Of a stretch of DNA of 64,000 nt, positions 7,938 through 16,510 are shown one piece after another. Origin of the DNA: CBCXTT01 sp965178295 (GTDB lineage: Bacteria > Pseudomonadota > Alphaproteobacteria > UBA7879); assembly GCA_965178295.1 (NCBI GenBank), contig CBCXTT010000002.1, positions 248,001 through 312,000 of the forward strand, written 5' to 3'. The stretch's first letter is position 1. Each line of letters opens with the position of its first letter. The position numbers were made by a program, and so were the translations under genes. The notes beneath the pieces are model-generated. The model had not been told where the DNA came from. It searched no databases and saw nothing but the letters and a program-made list of their open reading frames with translations.

Positions 7938-8290
7938 GCTAGATTGTTAGCTATGACGATAAACAGTATTCAGAATAAGCGTTGCGGACCCGGGGGCGGT
8001 ACCCGGCGCCTCCACCAATAAATTAGCGGGGGGGTGAAATAGGATCGACGTACGTGTTAAAGGGGTACCTTTCGTTCGGCATTGCACCACCGTTATCGGG
8101 CTCTTTTTATAAGTGCAAACACAAATAATTCTCGTCGTCCAGCGCGCCGGGGTGCCAATGGCAACACTCTTGTTGCCAATCGCAACCGTCGTTCTATTCG
8201 AAGGGAAGCACTTCTCGCTGCTTAATAAAACAAGCAAGCGCGGTTTGGGGACACCGGGCAACAGAAGGTCCCCAAAAAACTTTAGGTGTT
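7938..8290 (+). ncRNA. ssrA: Transfer-messenger RNA, circularly permuted two-piece gene
   Basis: tmRNA rescues stalled ribosomes and appends a degradation tag. The acceptor piece comes first and ends in CCA at 8017 (T stem CCGGG/CCCGG at about 7990-8006, then CGCCTCC-A-CCA). A 12-base spacer (8018-8029) follows, then the coding piece starting GGGGGTG at 8030 and continuing GAAATAGGATCGACG, the conserved tmRNA 5' pattern. GGGGGTG at 8030-8036 pairs with CGCCTCC, so acceptor and coding pieces form the tRNA-like end. The 5' end (about 7938) and 3' end (about 8290, after the stem TGGGGAC/GTCCCCA) are estimates. The T loop reads GGCGGTA rather than TTCRANN, which I believe is usual for alphaproteobacterial tmRNA. 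Confidence 0.93.
8115..8228 (+). other. tmRNA tag reading frame, 36 codons, unusually long and Arg-rich
   Basis: The resume codon is GCA at 8115, after the usual purine-rich AAGT context. Translation gives a first block ANTNNSRRPARRG, a second ANGNTLV, a third ANRNRRS and the end IRREALLAA, followed by tandem TAA TAA at 8223-8228. Usual alphaproteobacterial tags are roughly 10-15 residues, start AND/ANN and end in LAA or VAA. Here the end is normal, but the body contains nine arginines and three A-N-x-N motifs (codons 1, 14 and 21). The last two lie in a 21-base in-frame repeat, TGCCAAT-N-GCAAC at 8153 and 8174. A stem TGGCAACA/TGTTGCCA at 8159-8178 sits inside the frame. Confidence 0.8.
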
Positions 8291-8308
8291 TAAAAACGGT
8301 AGTACAAT

Positions 8309-8734
8309 ATGGCGTATTTAGATTATGAGACACTCATAGAAAAAGAATTAATGAACGTTGCAAAGCGTGTTCTTGAAGAAGTAAATGAGCATGGAATTAA
8401 GGATCCTCATGCAATATATATAACGTTTTCTACACAGTATTCTGGCGTTATAATGCCAACATATTTACGTGAAGAATACCCATCTGAAATGACTATCATT
8501 TTGCAGTATCAATTTTGGGAGTTAAAAGTACACAAGCATGATTTCTCAATTATTCTCAGTTTTAACGAGCAAGAGGAGGAACTAACCATCCCCTTTAGTA
8601 GCCTCATTAACATATCAGATCCATCCTGTAATTTTGGTCTTGGATTTAATCCAGAAAACCCTAAATCCCCACCGGACAACAAAGAAAAAAATAAAAACAA
8701 TGTTGTATCTATGGATCGGTTTCGTAAAAAATAA
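8309..8734 (+). CDS. sspB: SspB, ClpXP protease adaptor (alphaproteobacterial type)
   Basis: SspB binds tmRNA-tagged proteins and delivers them to ClpXP. The 141-residue protein shows the alpha-type family pattern: YETLIEKELMNVAKRVL, then PHAIYITFSTQYSGVIMP, then MTIILQYQFWEL, DFSIILSFN and IPFSSLINISDPS, followed by a flexible acidic-to-basic linker and a short C-terminal tail (VVSMDRFRKK) that would be the ClpX-docking segment. It begins only about 20 bases after the estimated end of the tmRNA gene and may share its transcript. The next gene, msbA-like, begins 3 bases after its stop. Confidence 0.9.
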   Translation: MAYLDYETLIEKELMNVAKRVLEEVNEHGIKDPHAIYITFSTQYSGVIMPTYLREEYPSEMTIILQYQFWELKVHKHDFSIILSFNEQEEELTIPFSSLINISDPSCNFGLGFNPENPKSPPDNKEKNKNNVVSMDRFRKK

Positions 8735-8737
8735 TTA

Positions 8738-10527
8738 ATGATTACCGAACCCTTCAAGTCTTTGGCTCAAGATGATGCGGGTACAAGCATCTTAACGCGT
8801 CTTTGGCGCTCCTACATAAAACCATACACATCCCATATTGCCCTCTCTTTTATATTTATGATTTTGTGCGCACTCACAACTGCCATCCTTGCAAAAATGA
8901 TGGAGCCTGTCATTGACGACGTTTTTAAAAATGAAAACCTCCTACAACTCAAATGGGTTGTTGCAATCGTATTTATAGCATTTGTTGTCAAAGGTATTGC
9001 AACCTATGGTGAAGAGGTATTGATGAACTTTGTAGGTCAGTCTGTGATCTCTGACATACAAAAAAGCCTTTTTGAAAATATTGTGCGCTCAGATGTAGCG
9101 TTTTTTTACACACAACCGACAGGCAGCTTGGTCTCCCTTTGCACATACAATATTACACTGATCCGTCATATGATTGAAAACACCCTGAAAAGTCTTGGAA
9201 AAGATATATTCACAGTCTTTTTTCTCGTTTGTGTTATGTTTTATCAGGATACAACACTCTCTCTCATTGCTCTCGTTGTGTTTCCCATAGCCCTTTTTCC
9301 CCTGGTAAAAGTTGGAAGAAAAATGCGCCTCGTCTCAAAAAACACTCAAGATAAAACAGGAAATTGGGCCTCGTTTCTCACACAAGCTCTACAGGGAATC
9401 CGGCTCATAAAATCCTATAATATGGAAGCCCGAGAAATATCTTATGGCACAGCATATGTAGAACAATTGTTAGCCCTGTCTTTAAAATCTGGTCGCATAA
9501 AATCCCTCTCCTCCCCTATAATGGAAACCATTGGTGGTGGTGCAATTGTCATTGTCATTGCATATGGTGGTGTTCAAGTCATTGGAGGGCACAGCACAGC
9601 TGGTGCCTTTTTCTCATTTATCACAGCCCTTATCATGATGTATGAGCCTGCAAAACGTCTCGCAAAGCTGCATTCAAATCTTCAGGAAGGGCTCTCTGCC
9701 ACAGCACAAATATTTTACATTATCGATATTCCTCCAAAAATACAATCCTCCCCCACATCTATTGCTCTCACTTTAAAAGAAGCGCGAGTTTCTTTTAATA
9801 ATATTTCATTTTCATACACAAACAGCACGCCTCCGGTTCTAGAGAACGTAACAATTGAAGCACTTCCTGGAAAAAAAGTGGCACTTATAGGGCCCAGTGG
9901 GGGGGGAAATCAACACTCTTTAATCTTCTGTTACGCTTTTTTGAACCAAACACGGGATATATTTCGATTGATGGACACAATATCAAGGATATTACACTTA
10001 CTTCTCTCAGAGATGTCATTGGATTTGTGAGCCAAGAAGTTATTCTCTTCAATATGACCATTCGTGAAAATATTTTATTTGGCCAACCTAATGCATCTCA
10101 GAAAGACGTTGAGGACGCCTCAAAAAATGCAGCAGCTCATGAGTTTATCTCATCCCTTCCAGAGGGTTACGATACCATCGTTGGGGAGTCTGGACTTAAG
10201 CTTTCTGGTGGGCAACGCCAACGCATTTCTCTTGCACGTGCCTTTTTAAAAAATGCCCCAATTTTACTTCTAGATGAAGCCACTTCCGCGCTTGACACCA
10301 AATCGGAAAAAATAATAAAAGAGTCTCTAGATAAGCTGAGTCAGGGAAAAACATGTCTTATTATTGCACACCGCCTTTCAACCACACAAAATGCAGACAA
10401 AATATATGTAATGAACCATGGAAAAATTATTGAATCTGGTTCTCACGAAACCCTGATAAAAACAAAAGGGTTATATCATCAACTTAACCAAAAACAGAGC
10501 AAAATACATGTTGAGGACAGTACTTGA
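8738..10527 (+). pseudogene. msbA: MsbA-like lipid A flippase ABC transporter, frameshifted in the Walker A
   Basis: This is a half-transporter (membrane domain plus ATPase) that flips lipid A-core across the inner membrane. Residues 1 to about 325 are the six-helix ABC membrane domain. The ATPase starts at VSFNNISFSYTNS. At 9899-9906 the Walker A contains a run of eight G; nine would give GPSGGGKSTLFNLLLRFF and one continuous protein of about 596 residues. With eight G the first frame ends at 10030 and the rest (SQE, LSGGQRQR signature, LLLDEATSALD Walker B, H-loop AHR) is in another frame, 10027-10527. It could be a sequencing error, slippage-rescued or truly broken. It heads a lipid A operon that needs such a protein. 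Confidence 0.85.
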
Positions 10528-11170
10528 AAATTCATCAATACAGTTGATTTTAGGATTCATTGCTTTTTTGTACATTCGATTTGTGTTTTGGACCTCAAGT
10601 TGGATTTATATCGGGTGTGAAAAGTTAGACAAAAACATCACAAATAATTCCCCAATCCTTGTTGCATTTTGGCATGGACAGATGTTGATGATGCCTTGTT
10701 TTTGGACCTATAATACCCCATTTTACATGTTGATCTCTGCTCATAAAGATGGGCGTCTTATCAAAAAAGTAGTGGATTTTTTTCATATTAAAACCATTAC
10801 AGGATCGACACACAAAAGGGGATCTGTGGCGTTACGCAATATGTTGAGGGTGCTTAAAAAAAACGAAGCAATTGGTATTACACCAGATGGACCTCAAGGG
10901 CCTCGGCACCGCATCTCCAAAGGGACAGCTATAACAGCCCTGCTCTCACAGTGTCCACTACTTCCCGTCACATACTCTGTCAAATACAAGAAAACACTAA
11001 AATCATGGGACACCTTTATCATTCCACGCCCCTTTAACAAAGGAGTATTTATTGTGGGAAAACCAATTCAACCACCCAAAAAAAAGAAAGACATTCAAAC
11101 ATTCATCAAGTCCGTTTCTGAGGAAATGGATACAATTGATCAGATCGCTAGAAGCCAGGTGTTGGTATGA
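10508..11170 (+). CDS. DUF374 lysophospholipid acyltransferase family protein
   Basis: This is a membrane-associated acyltransferase-like protein regularly encoded with Kdo and lipid A genes in alphaproteobacteria. An N-terminal hydrophobic segment (about 10-35) precedes the family motifs: AFWHGQ (the HX4-type catalytic histidine region), ISAHKDGRLI, GSTHKRGSVAL and EAIGITPDGPQGPRH. The 220-residue length is normal. The start overlaps the transporter frame by 20 bases and its stop overlaps waaA by 4 (ATGA). The exact acyl substrate is not shown by the sequence; transfer to a lipid A or Kdo-lipid precursor is inferred from context. Confidence 0.9.
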   Translation: MLRTVLENSSIQLILGFIAFLYIRFVFWTSSWIYIGCEKLDKNITNNSPILVAFWHGQMLMMPCFWTYNTPFYMLISAHKDGRLIKKVVDFFHIKTITGSTHKRGSVALRNMLRVLKKNEAIGITPDGPQGPRHRISKGTAITALLSQCPLLPVTYSVKYKKTLKSWDTFIIPRPFNKGVFIVGKPIQPPKKKKDIQTFIKSVSEEMDTIDQIARSQVLV

Positions 11171-12408
11171 TTGTGTACTATGCCTTCTTTACACTAATAC
11201 TGCCATGGTTGTTTTTTCGAGAACACAATAAGAAAAACACATGTGCTCGCAAAGCGATATATAACAACCCACCCCCGAAGAATCCTGTTGTTTGGTGTCA
11301 TGGAGCCAGCATTGGAGAATGCTCAGCTCTTTTACCTGTTGTGAAGGAAATTTCTGAAAAATTTCCACATACTCATATCGTTCTAACACATCAAACGGTT
11401 GGCGCCATACAAGCAGTTCAGTCAAAACTTCCACCTCAAGTCTTGATGCACTACCTTCCCTTCGATCACCCAAAATATGTCAATCGATTCTTAGACCACT
11501 GGAACCCTCGATGCATTTTTTGGATAGAGTCTGAGTTTTGGCCAGGATTTTTTACAGCAATCCAAAAAAGAAATATTCCCGCCTACTTACTGAACGGACG
11601 CCTCTCTCACAAATCGTACAAGGTCTGGTCTTACTTTTCATGGATTGCACGATATATTTTAAGTGTTTTCAAGGAGATCTATGTTAGCACACCTCATGAT
11701 GTTGAAAAATTCTCCTCTCTCTTAAGATGCCCTACATATTTTGTCGGAAACTTAAAAGCATATACCCCGCTACCTATTGTAGATAAAACAAGCAAAGATG
11801 CACTTATATCCCAAATAAATGGTCGCCCCTTTTTTCTTGCAGCAAACACACACCCAGGTGAAGAAGGCATTGTGTTGAGTGCATTCACAAACCTTAAAAA
11901 AACACAAAAAGACTTATTGCTTATATTGGTTCCCAGAAAGCCTGAACGTGCCGAAGAAATTATAAGTACGGCAGGAAAGAAATACACTTGGGAACAGCGC
12001 TCTAAAAATAATAAAATAACAGAAAAAACAGACATATATATAGCAGACACATTTGGTGAGCTTGGAACATTTTTTTCCATATCCAATATTGTAATTATGG
12101 GAGGAAGTATTAAAGATTATGGTGGGCACAACATTATGGAGCCTGCAACTTGTAGCTGCGCGATCATCTCTGGTCCTTTTGTTGAAAATAACAAAGAAAT
12201 ATACGAGGATTTTCTACACAAAAAGGGCTGCCTTCTTGTCACAAAAGATACACTTGAAAAGACGATAAAAATTCTTCTAGGGGATTACACAAAAGTCAGC
12301 CATCTACAGCATCAAGCACAAGAAATTGCTCATCAACAAATGAATACTAAAAATAATTATATGAAAATAATAGAGAGAATTGTAAAACATGCCCTTCACT
12401 CCACCTAA
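11167..12408 (+). CDS. waaA: 3-deoxy-D-manno-octulosonic acid (Kdo) transferase
   Basis: This is a membrane-anchored GT-B glycosyltransferase that adds Kdo from CMP-Kdo to lipid IVA. Visible family motifs are VVWCHGASIGECSALLPVV (catalytic Glu in GE), VLTHQTV, LPFDHP, WIESEFWPG, LLNGRLS, then LAANTHPGEE and GGSIKDYGGHNIMEP in the nucleotide-binding half. A hydrophobic N-terminal helix precedes the catalytic domain. Length 413 is normal. It overlaps its neighbours on both sides (4 and 20 bases), so it is part of the single lipid A operon. Whether it adds one or two Kdo residues cannot be told from the sequence. Confidence 0.95.
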   Translation: MIVYYAFFTLILPWLFFREHNKKNTCARKAIYNNPPPKNPVVWCHGASIGECSALLPVVKEISEKFPHTHIVLTHQTVGAIQAVQSKLPPQVLMHYLPFDHPKYVNRFLDHWNPRCIFWIESEFWPGFFTAIQKRNIPAYLLNGRLSHKSYKVWSYFSWIARYILSVFKEIYVSTPHDVEKFSSLLRCPTYFVGNLKAYTPLPIVDKTSKDALISQINGRPFFLAANTHPGEEGIVLSAFTNLKKTQKDLLLILVPRKPERAEEIISTAGKKYTWEQRSKNNKITEKTDIYIADTFGELGTFFSISNIVIMGGSIKDYGGHNIMEPATCSCAIISGPFVENNKEIYEDFLHKKGCLLVTKDTLEKTIKILLGDYTKVSHLQHQAQEIAHQQMNTKNNYMKIIERIVKHALHST

Positions 12409-13348
12409 ATTTTGGCAAAATGGGGGATATATATCTACGATACTAAAACCCCTCGGATGGTGCTACAACGCTATCGTTCAGCATCACCTAAACAAAGCGG
12501 GTACCCCTGCCTCTGTCCCCGTAATTTGTATTGGAAACCTCAATATAGGCGGTGGAGGAAAAACACCGACAACTATTGCCCTTGCACGATACTTAAGCGA
12601 ACTAGGAAACAATGTACATATTTTATCAAGAGGATATGGTGGAATACACAAGATATCACACCGCGTCCTAGCAGAGGACAACGCACAAGATGTCGGAGAT
12701 GAGCCATGTCTGCTCTCACAGCACGGGACTGTTTGGGTTGGTGTAGATCGTGTTCAAAGTGCTCAACATGCAATTAAAGCAGGATCAACTATTCTCTTAA
12801 TGGATGATGGGTTTCAAAATCCAGGACTAAAAAAAGATATTTCCCTTGTTGTGGTTGATGGAACAATAGGTTTTGGAAACGGTACAGTTTTTCCCTCTGG
12901 CCCTCTAAGAGAGTCTATAAAATCGGGTTTGAGCCGTGCAACAGCGGTGATGATTATCGGTACCCCCATACAGAAATTAACAGAAAATCTCAAATCATAT
13001 TCCGGTCCTATTTTTCATACACAACCTATTTTTTCTCCTCCGAAAAATATTAAAAAATGCATAGCGTTTTCAGGAATCTCTCATCCTAAAAAATTCTTTG
13101 GGGCCCTGAGAAAAACGGGTATACAAATAGTACAAACTGTTTCTTTTCCAGATCATCATCATTTTACAGCAAAAGAACTACAAAAACTAAGGTATGCCTC
13201 CATAAAAAAAAAGGCCCCTCTTGTCACAACGGAGAAAGATTGGGTGCGCCTTACACCGGAATCACGCCGTAATATTCACATCCTTAAAATGTCTCTTGAA
13301 CTTCCACAAGCACTCTACGCTATGATTCATAAAAGGATTGAAGTATGA
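12389..13348 (+). CDS. lpxK: Tetraacyldisaccharide 4'-kinase
   Basis: LpxK phosphorylates the 4' position of the lipid A disaccharide at the inner membrane. The P-loop is GNLNIGGGGKTPTT near residues 47-60. Other family motifs are LSRGYGG, VGDEPCLL, LLMDDGFQNP (Walker B region), then VVDGTIGFGNG and FPSGPLRE. The C-terminal lobe holds CIAFSGISHP and VTTEKDWVRL. Length 319 is typical. It overlaps waaA by 20 bases and the next gene by 4. Its presence, with waaA and an LpxL-type acyltransferase, shows that this organism makes a Kdo-lipid A. Confidence 0.96.
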   Translation: MPFTPPKFWQNGGYISTILKPLGWCYNAIVQHHLNKAGTPASVPVICIGNLNIGGGGKTPTTIALARYLSELGNNVHILSRGYGGIHKISHRVLAEDNAQDVGDEPCLLSQHGTVWVGVDRVQSAQHAIKAGSTILLMDDGFQNPGLKKDISLVVVDGTIGFGNGTVFPSGPLRESIKSGLSRATAVMIIGTPIQKLTENLKSYSGPIFHTQPIFSPPKNIKKCIAFSGISHPKKFFGALRKTGIQIVQTVSFPDHHHFTAKELQKLRYASIKKKAPLVTTEKDWVRLTPESRRNIHILKMSLELPQALYAMIHKRIEV

Positions 13349-14214
13349 CACTACAAAAAACACTCTTCTATCTCTCCATAAAAACTTTCTACAAAACCGT
13401 TAACCGATTTCCAATCGATGGTAGTGTAAGGTTTTGTGGCATACTGGCAAAAACACTAGGTCCTCTTACCTCTGTAAATAAAATTGGAATAAAAAACTTA
13501 ACAGAAGCCTTTCCAGAACTACCGGATAAAGAGAGGGGAAAAATTATGAAGGATTGCTGGGAAAACCTAGGTCATGTAGTTGCAGAAATTTGCCACGTAG
13601 ATAAAATATTAAAAGATGAAAGCCGTGTTCTCATAAAAAATAAAGAAAAACTGAACTATGGAGTGAAACATGGAGCATTTTTTTTAGGTGCTCATCTAGG
13701 AAACTGGGAAATCTCTCGCGCTCCTTTTGTGCAACAGGGGGTTAAGATAAACCTGCTCGCGCGTGTTCATGAAAACCCTAAAATAGAAAAATTTATCCTA
13801 AAAACGCGAGAGAATGAAACCACAAAAATCATTCCCAGGACCGCACGAGGGGCAAAAGAATTACTCCGTGCAGTAGAAAAAAAAGAGTGTGTTGGGGCGC
13901 TGGTAGATCAACGGGCTCAAGATGGGGTGTTGATTCCTTTTTTTAACAGATCGGTCAAAGCACCTGTTTCTCTAGCGCGTCTAGCCATTAAGCACGATGT
14001 TCCCATCATTCCTGTCCAAATATCACGTGTCGGAAAAAAAACTTTTTTTGAGCTTACATTTCATGATCCTCTCAAGAAACCTGAAGAAAAAAATATCAAT
14101 AAAGCAAGTATTTTGCTTATGCAGGACATGTACGAACATATAGAATCCTGGATTAAGAAAGATCCTGCTCAATGGCTTTGGCTTCACAACAGATGGAAGG
14201 ATTCTCCAACATAA
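13345..14214 (+). CDS. lpxL: Lipid A acyltransferase, LpxL/HtrB family
   Basis: This late acyltransferase adds a secondary acyl chain to Kdo-lipid A. The catalytic HX4E-type motif is present as GAHLGNWE near residues 115-122, and later motifs are ARVHENPKIE, RTARGAKELLRAV, GALVDQRAQDGVLIPFFNR and the C-terminal WLWLHNRWK. Length 289 is normal. It ends the operon that starts with the MsbA-like transporter. The gene symbol is by family; lpxM or lpxP cannot be excluded by sequence reading alone. Confidence 0.92.
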   Translation: MTLQKTLFYLSIKTFYKTVNRFPIDGSVRFCGILAKTLGPLTSVNKIGIKNLTEAFPELPDKERGKIMKDCWENLGHVVAEICHVDKILKDESRVLIKNKEKLNYGVKHGAFFLGAHLGNWEISRAPFVQQGVKINLLARVHENPKIEKFILKTRENETTKIIPRTARGAKELLRAVEKKECVGALVDQRAQDGVLIPFFNRSVKAPVSLARLAIKHDVPIIPVQISRVGKKTFFELTFHDPLKKPEEKNINKASILLMQDMYEHIESWIKKDPAQWLWLHNRWKDSPT

Positions 14215-14464
14215 AGTTGGTAAATAGATGGTTGACAGAATGTGTAAAAAAATAACACAACGAGTATGTGTAGTATTTTATTCTTATTTATCAAAAAATC
14301 CCCATAATTATACTAACAAGTTATAACAAAAAAAAACTTACATACATCCTGTGTATAAATTACTTTCCCCGTTGACTATACTGGTGTTTTTTTCTCTAAA
14401 TATTGATAGACTCTGTTGACAAAATTGTGCTAACAAAATCCACAGGGATATAGAACAAGAACTA
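14215..14464 (+). other. AT-rich intergenic region upstream of hemE, candidate oriC
   Basis: This 250-base AT-rich gap lies immediately upstream of hemE, the position of the chromosome origin in Caulobacter and proposed for Rickettsia. It contains a consensus-like DnaA box TTATACACA on the minus strand (14350-14358), a near match AATCCACAG at 14437-14445, long A/T tracts, and two TTGACA/TTGACT elements (14372 and 14416) that could be -35 boxes. The hemE-hemH-hemJ-rho-parS-parAB order downstream supports proximity to the origin. I see no cluster of several perfect DnaA boxes, so the call is tentative. Confidence 0.35.
14372..14402 (+). promoter_or_regulatory. Possible sigma70 promoter for the heme operon
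   Basis: TTGACT at 14372-14377 is followed after 17 bases by TCTAAA, or after 19 bases by TAAATA (14397-14402). It lies about 60 bases before the hemE start. A second TTGACA at 14416 has no good -10 element at normal spacing. Confidence 0.35.
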
Positions 14465-15493
14465 ATGAATTTATTATCTACCTTAAATCTAGAATGCTTA
14501 ACAACTCCCCCGATCTGGCTTATGCGCCAGGCAGGTCGATATATGGGGTCATATAGAGCTATTAGAGAGAAAATTCCCTCTTTCATAGATCTTTGTCTCA
14601 CACCACACCTGGTCTGCGATATCACGTGCCAACCTGTAGAGACCTTTCACATGGATGCGGGTATTTTGTTTTCTGATATTTTGATCATCCCTTACGCTCT
14701 TGGACAAAGCGTACACTTTGTTGAGAGAAATGGACCTATTCTTGGACCACTCGATCGAGATAAAATTCAGAAAGTAACAAGTTCGGTATTGTGTGAGACT
14801 CTTTCTCCTGTTTTTGAGAGTATATCTCAATTAAAACAAAAACCTACATTTCAAAACCTCCCTCTTATTGGTTTTTCTGGTGCACCATGGACCGTCTCTA
14901 CCTATATGGTGGAGGGGAGAAAGTCTCAGGACCATTCTATGATTAAATCTATTGCATTTAGGGATGTTGGTGCTCAGGACGCTCTTATTGAGGTTCTGAC
15001 ACAGGCAACGGTAGCCTTTCTTAAGGCACAGATTGATGCAGGTGTTGATGTAATACAAATATTTGATACGTGGGCAAGTGCACTCTCGAGTCAGTATTTT
15101 GAGCGATGGTGCTTGTCTCCTCTTCTTACGATAGCGGAAGATCTTAAAAACCATAGACCAGACATAAAAATAATTTACTTTCCCAAGGGATGCTCTGGGT
15201 TGTACCCACTCTTATCAGAAACCTTGCCACATTTTGTAGATGGTATTAACATAGATCACAATATCACCCCTGACTTTGTAAAAAGGTTGTTTGGGGGGCG
15301 TTTGGCGATCCAAGGTGGACTTGATCCTGTGTTACTTCTTACGGGTGGTGCTGCTTGTTTTGATGCAGTTAGAGACTTGCTCAAATGTTACAAGGATGTT
15401 CCATATATATTCAATTTAAGTCATGGTGTTGTTCCAAAAACACCTGAAGATAATGTGGATGCGCTTGTGCGACAAGTTAAGGGAAAGATATGA
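14465..15493 (+). CDS. hemE: Uroporphyrinogen decarboxylase
   Basis: It decarboxylates the four acetate side chains of uroporphyrinogen III to give coproporphyrinogen III. The family signature PPIWLMRQAGRYM is near residues 17-29, followed by DAGILFSDILIIPYALG and GFSGAPWTVSTYMVEG, with QIFDTWA and GGLDP later. Length 342 is normal. It overlaps hemH by 4 bases (ATGA). The hemE-hemH-hemJ trio makes protoheme from a uroporphyrinogen supply; the oxygen-using or anaerobic coproporphyrinogen oxidase must be elsewhere. Confidence 0.97.
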   Translation: MNLLSTLNLECLTTPPIWLMRQAGRYMGSYRAIREKIPSFIDLCLTPHLVCDITCQPVETFHMDAGILFSDILIIPYALGQSVHFVERNGPILGPLDRDKIQKVTSSVLCETLSPVFESISQLKQKPTFQNLPLIGFSGAPWTVSTYMVEGRKSQDHSMIKSIAFRDVGAQDALIEVLTQATVAFLKAQIDAGVDVIQIFDTWASALSSQYFERWCLSPLLTIAEDLKNHRPDIKIIYFPKGCSGLYPLLSETLPHFVDGINIDHNITPDFVKRLFGGRLAIQGGLDPVLLLTGGAACFDAVRDLLKCYKDVPYIFNLSHGVVPKTPEDNVDALVRQVKGKI

Positions 15494-16509
15494 AGAAGTG
15501 TGCTATTGTTTTGTTTAACTTGGGTGGACCGGATAGCTTGAGTGCAGTGCGCCCCTTTCTGTTTAATTTGTTTAACGACCCTGCGATTATTACTTTTCCT
15601 ACCCCCCTTCGTTGGCTGTTAGCGCAACTGATCTCTAGATATCGTGTTAGTGCGGCTCAAGAGATTTATCGGTCGCTTTCTGGCCGGTCTCCAATCTTGT
15701 TGGAAACAGAAAATCAAGCGTATTCTTTAGAAAAAAAACTTGGGGCAGGATATAGGGTGTTTGTTGTAATGCGCTACTGGAATCCTCGACTGAAAGATGT
15801 GTTGCCTAGGATCGAGGAATTTGATCCAGATGAAATAGTGCTTTTGCCATTATACCCTCAGTACTCCACAACAACATCTAGGTCATCTTTGCGTGAGTGG
15901 GATGCTCTGTATACCGGTGCTGCTTCTGTAAAGAAGGTGTGTTGTTATCCAAATTCACCAGAACTTATCTATTTTTTTGTTCAAAAAATTCGTGTAGGTA
16001 TTGATGCGGTAAAAGAATATGGGCGACCCAGTGTTGCTTTAACAGCACATGGATTGCCCTTAAAAATTGTTAATTCTGGAGATCCCTACCCCTATCAAAT
16101 AGAGGAAACAGCTCGTTTAATACGTGCGGCGTGGAAAGAAGATGAGCCAGTAGACTTTACTGTTTGCTATCAAAGTAAGGTTGGACCACTTCCTTGGCTT
16201 TTACCTTCTACCGAAGAAGTGATTAAAGGAGTCTCTTCTCAAGGGCGCCCGCTTGTTGTGGTGCCTATAAGTTTTGTTTCTGAGCACGCAGAAACCCTTG
16301 TGGAACTAGATATAGAGTATAAAGATCTAGCATTTGAGTGTGGAGCACCCGCATACTATCGAGTCATGACACCGAGCTCAGATCCCTTGTTTATTTCGAG
16401 CCTTTCGAGAATGATAGAGGAGGTGAAAAACAATGATACAAAGCACACATACAAAACATATACATGCAAAAACTCTTATTCCCAGTGTTATCAACAAAAA
16501 GATACTTAA
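15490..16509 (+). CDS. hemH: Ferrochelatase
   Basis: It inserts ferrous iron into protoporphyrin IX at the membrane surface. The start KKCAIVLFNLGGPDSLSAVRPF is diagnostic. The active-site histidine lies in LTAHGLPLKIVNSGDPYPYQ and the partner glutamate in PISFVSEHAETLVELDIEY. Length 339 is normal. It overlaps hemE and ends one base before the hemJ start. The C-terminal tail, rich in Lys and Thr, is not family-like and may be a short extension created by stop drift. Confidence 0.96.
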   Translation: MKKCAIVLFNLGGPDSLSAVRPFLFNLFNDPAIITFPTPLRWLLAQLISRYRVSAAQEIYRSLSGRSPILLETENQAYSLEKKLGAGYRVFVVMRYWNPRLKDVLPRIEEFDPDEIVLLPLYPQYSTTTSRSSLREWDALYTGAASVKKVCCYPNSPELIYFFVQKIRVGIDAVKEYGRPSVALTAHGLPLKIVNSGDPYPYQIEETARLIRAAWKEDEPVDFTVCYQSKVGPLPWLLPSTEEVIKGVSSQGRPLVVVPISFVSEHAETLVELDIEYKDLAFECGAPAYYRVMTPSSDPLFISSLSRMIEEVKNNDTKHTYKTYTCKNSYSQCYQQKDT

Positions 16510-16510
16510 T

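Noticed and set aside
7984..8010. Abnormal T loop (GGCGGTA) as evidence of a broken tmRNA
   Set aside because: Stem, acceptor pairing with the coding piece and CCA are perfect, and I believe this loop is usual in permuted alphaproteobacterial tmRNA.
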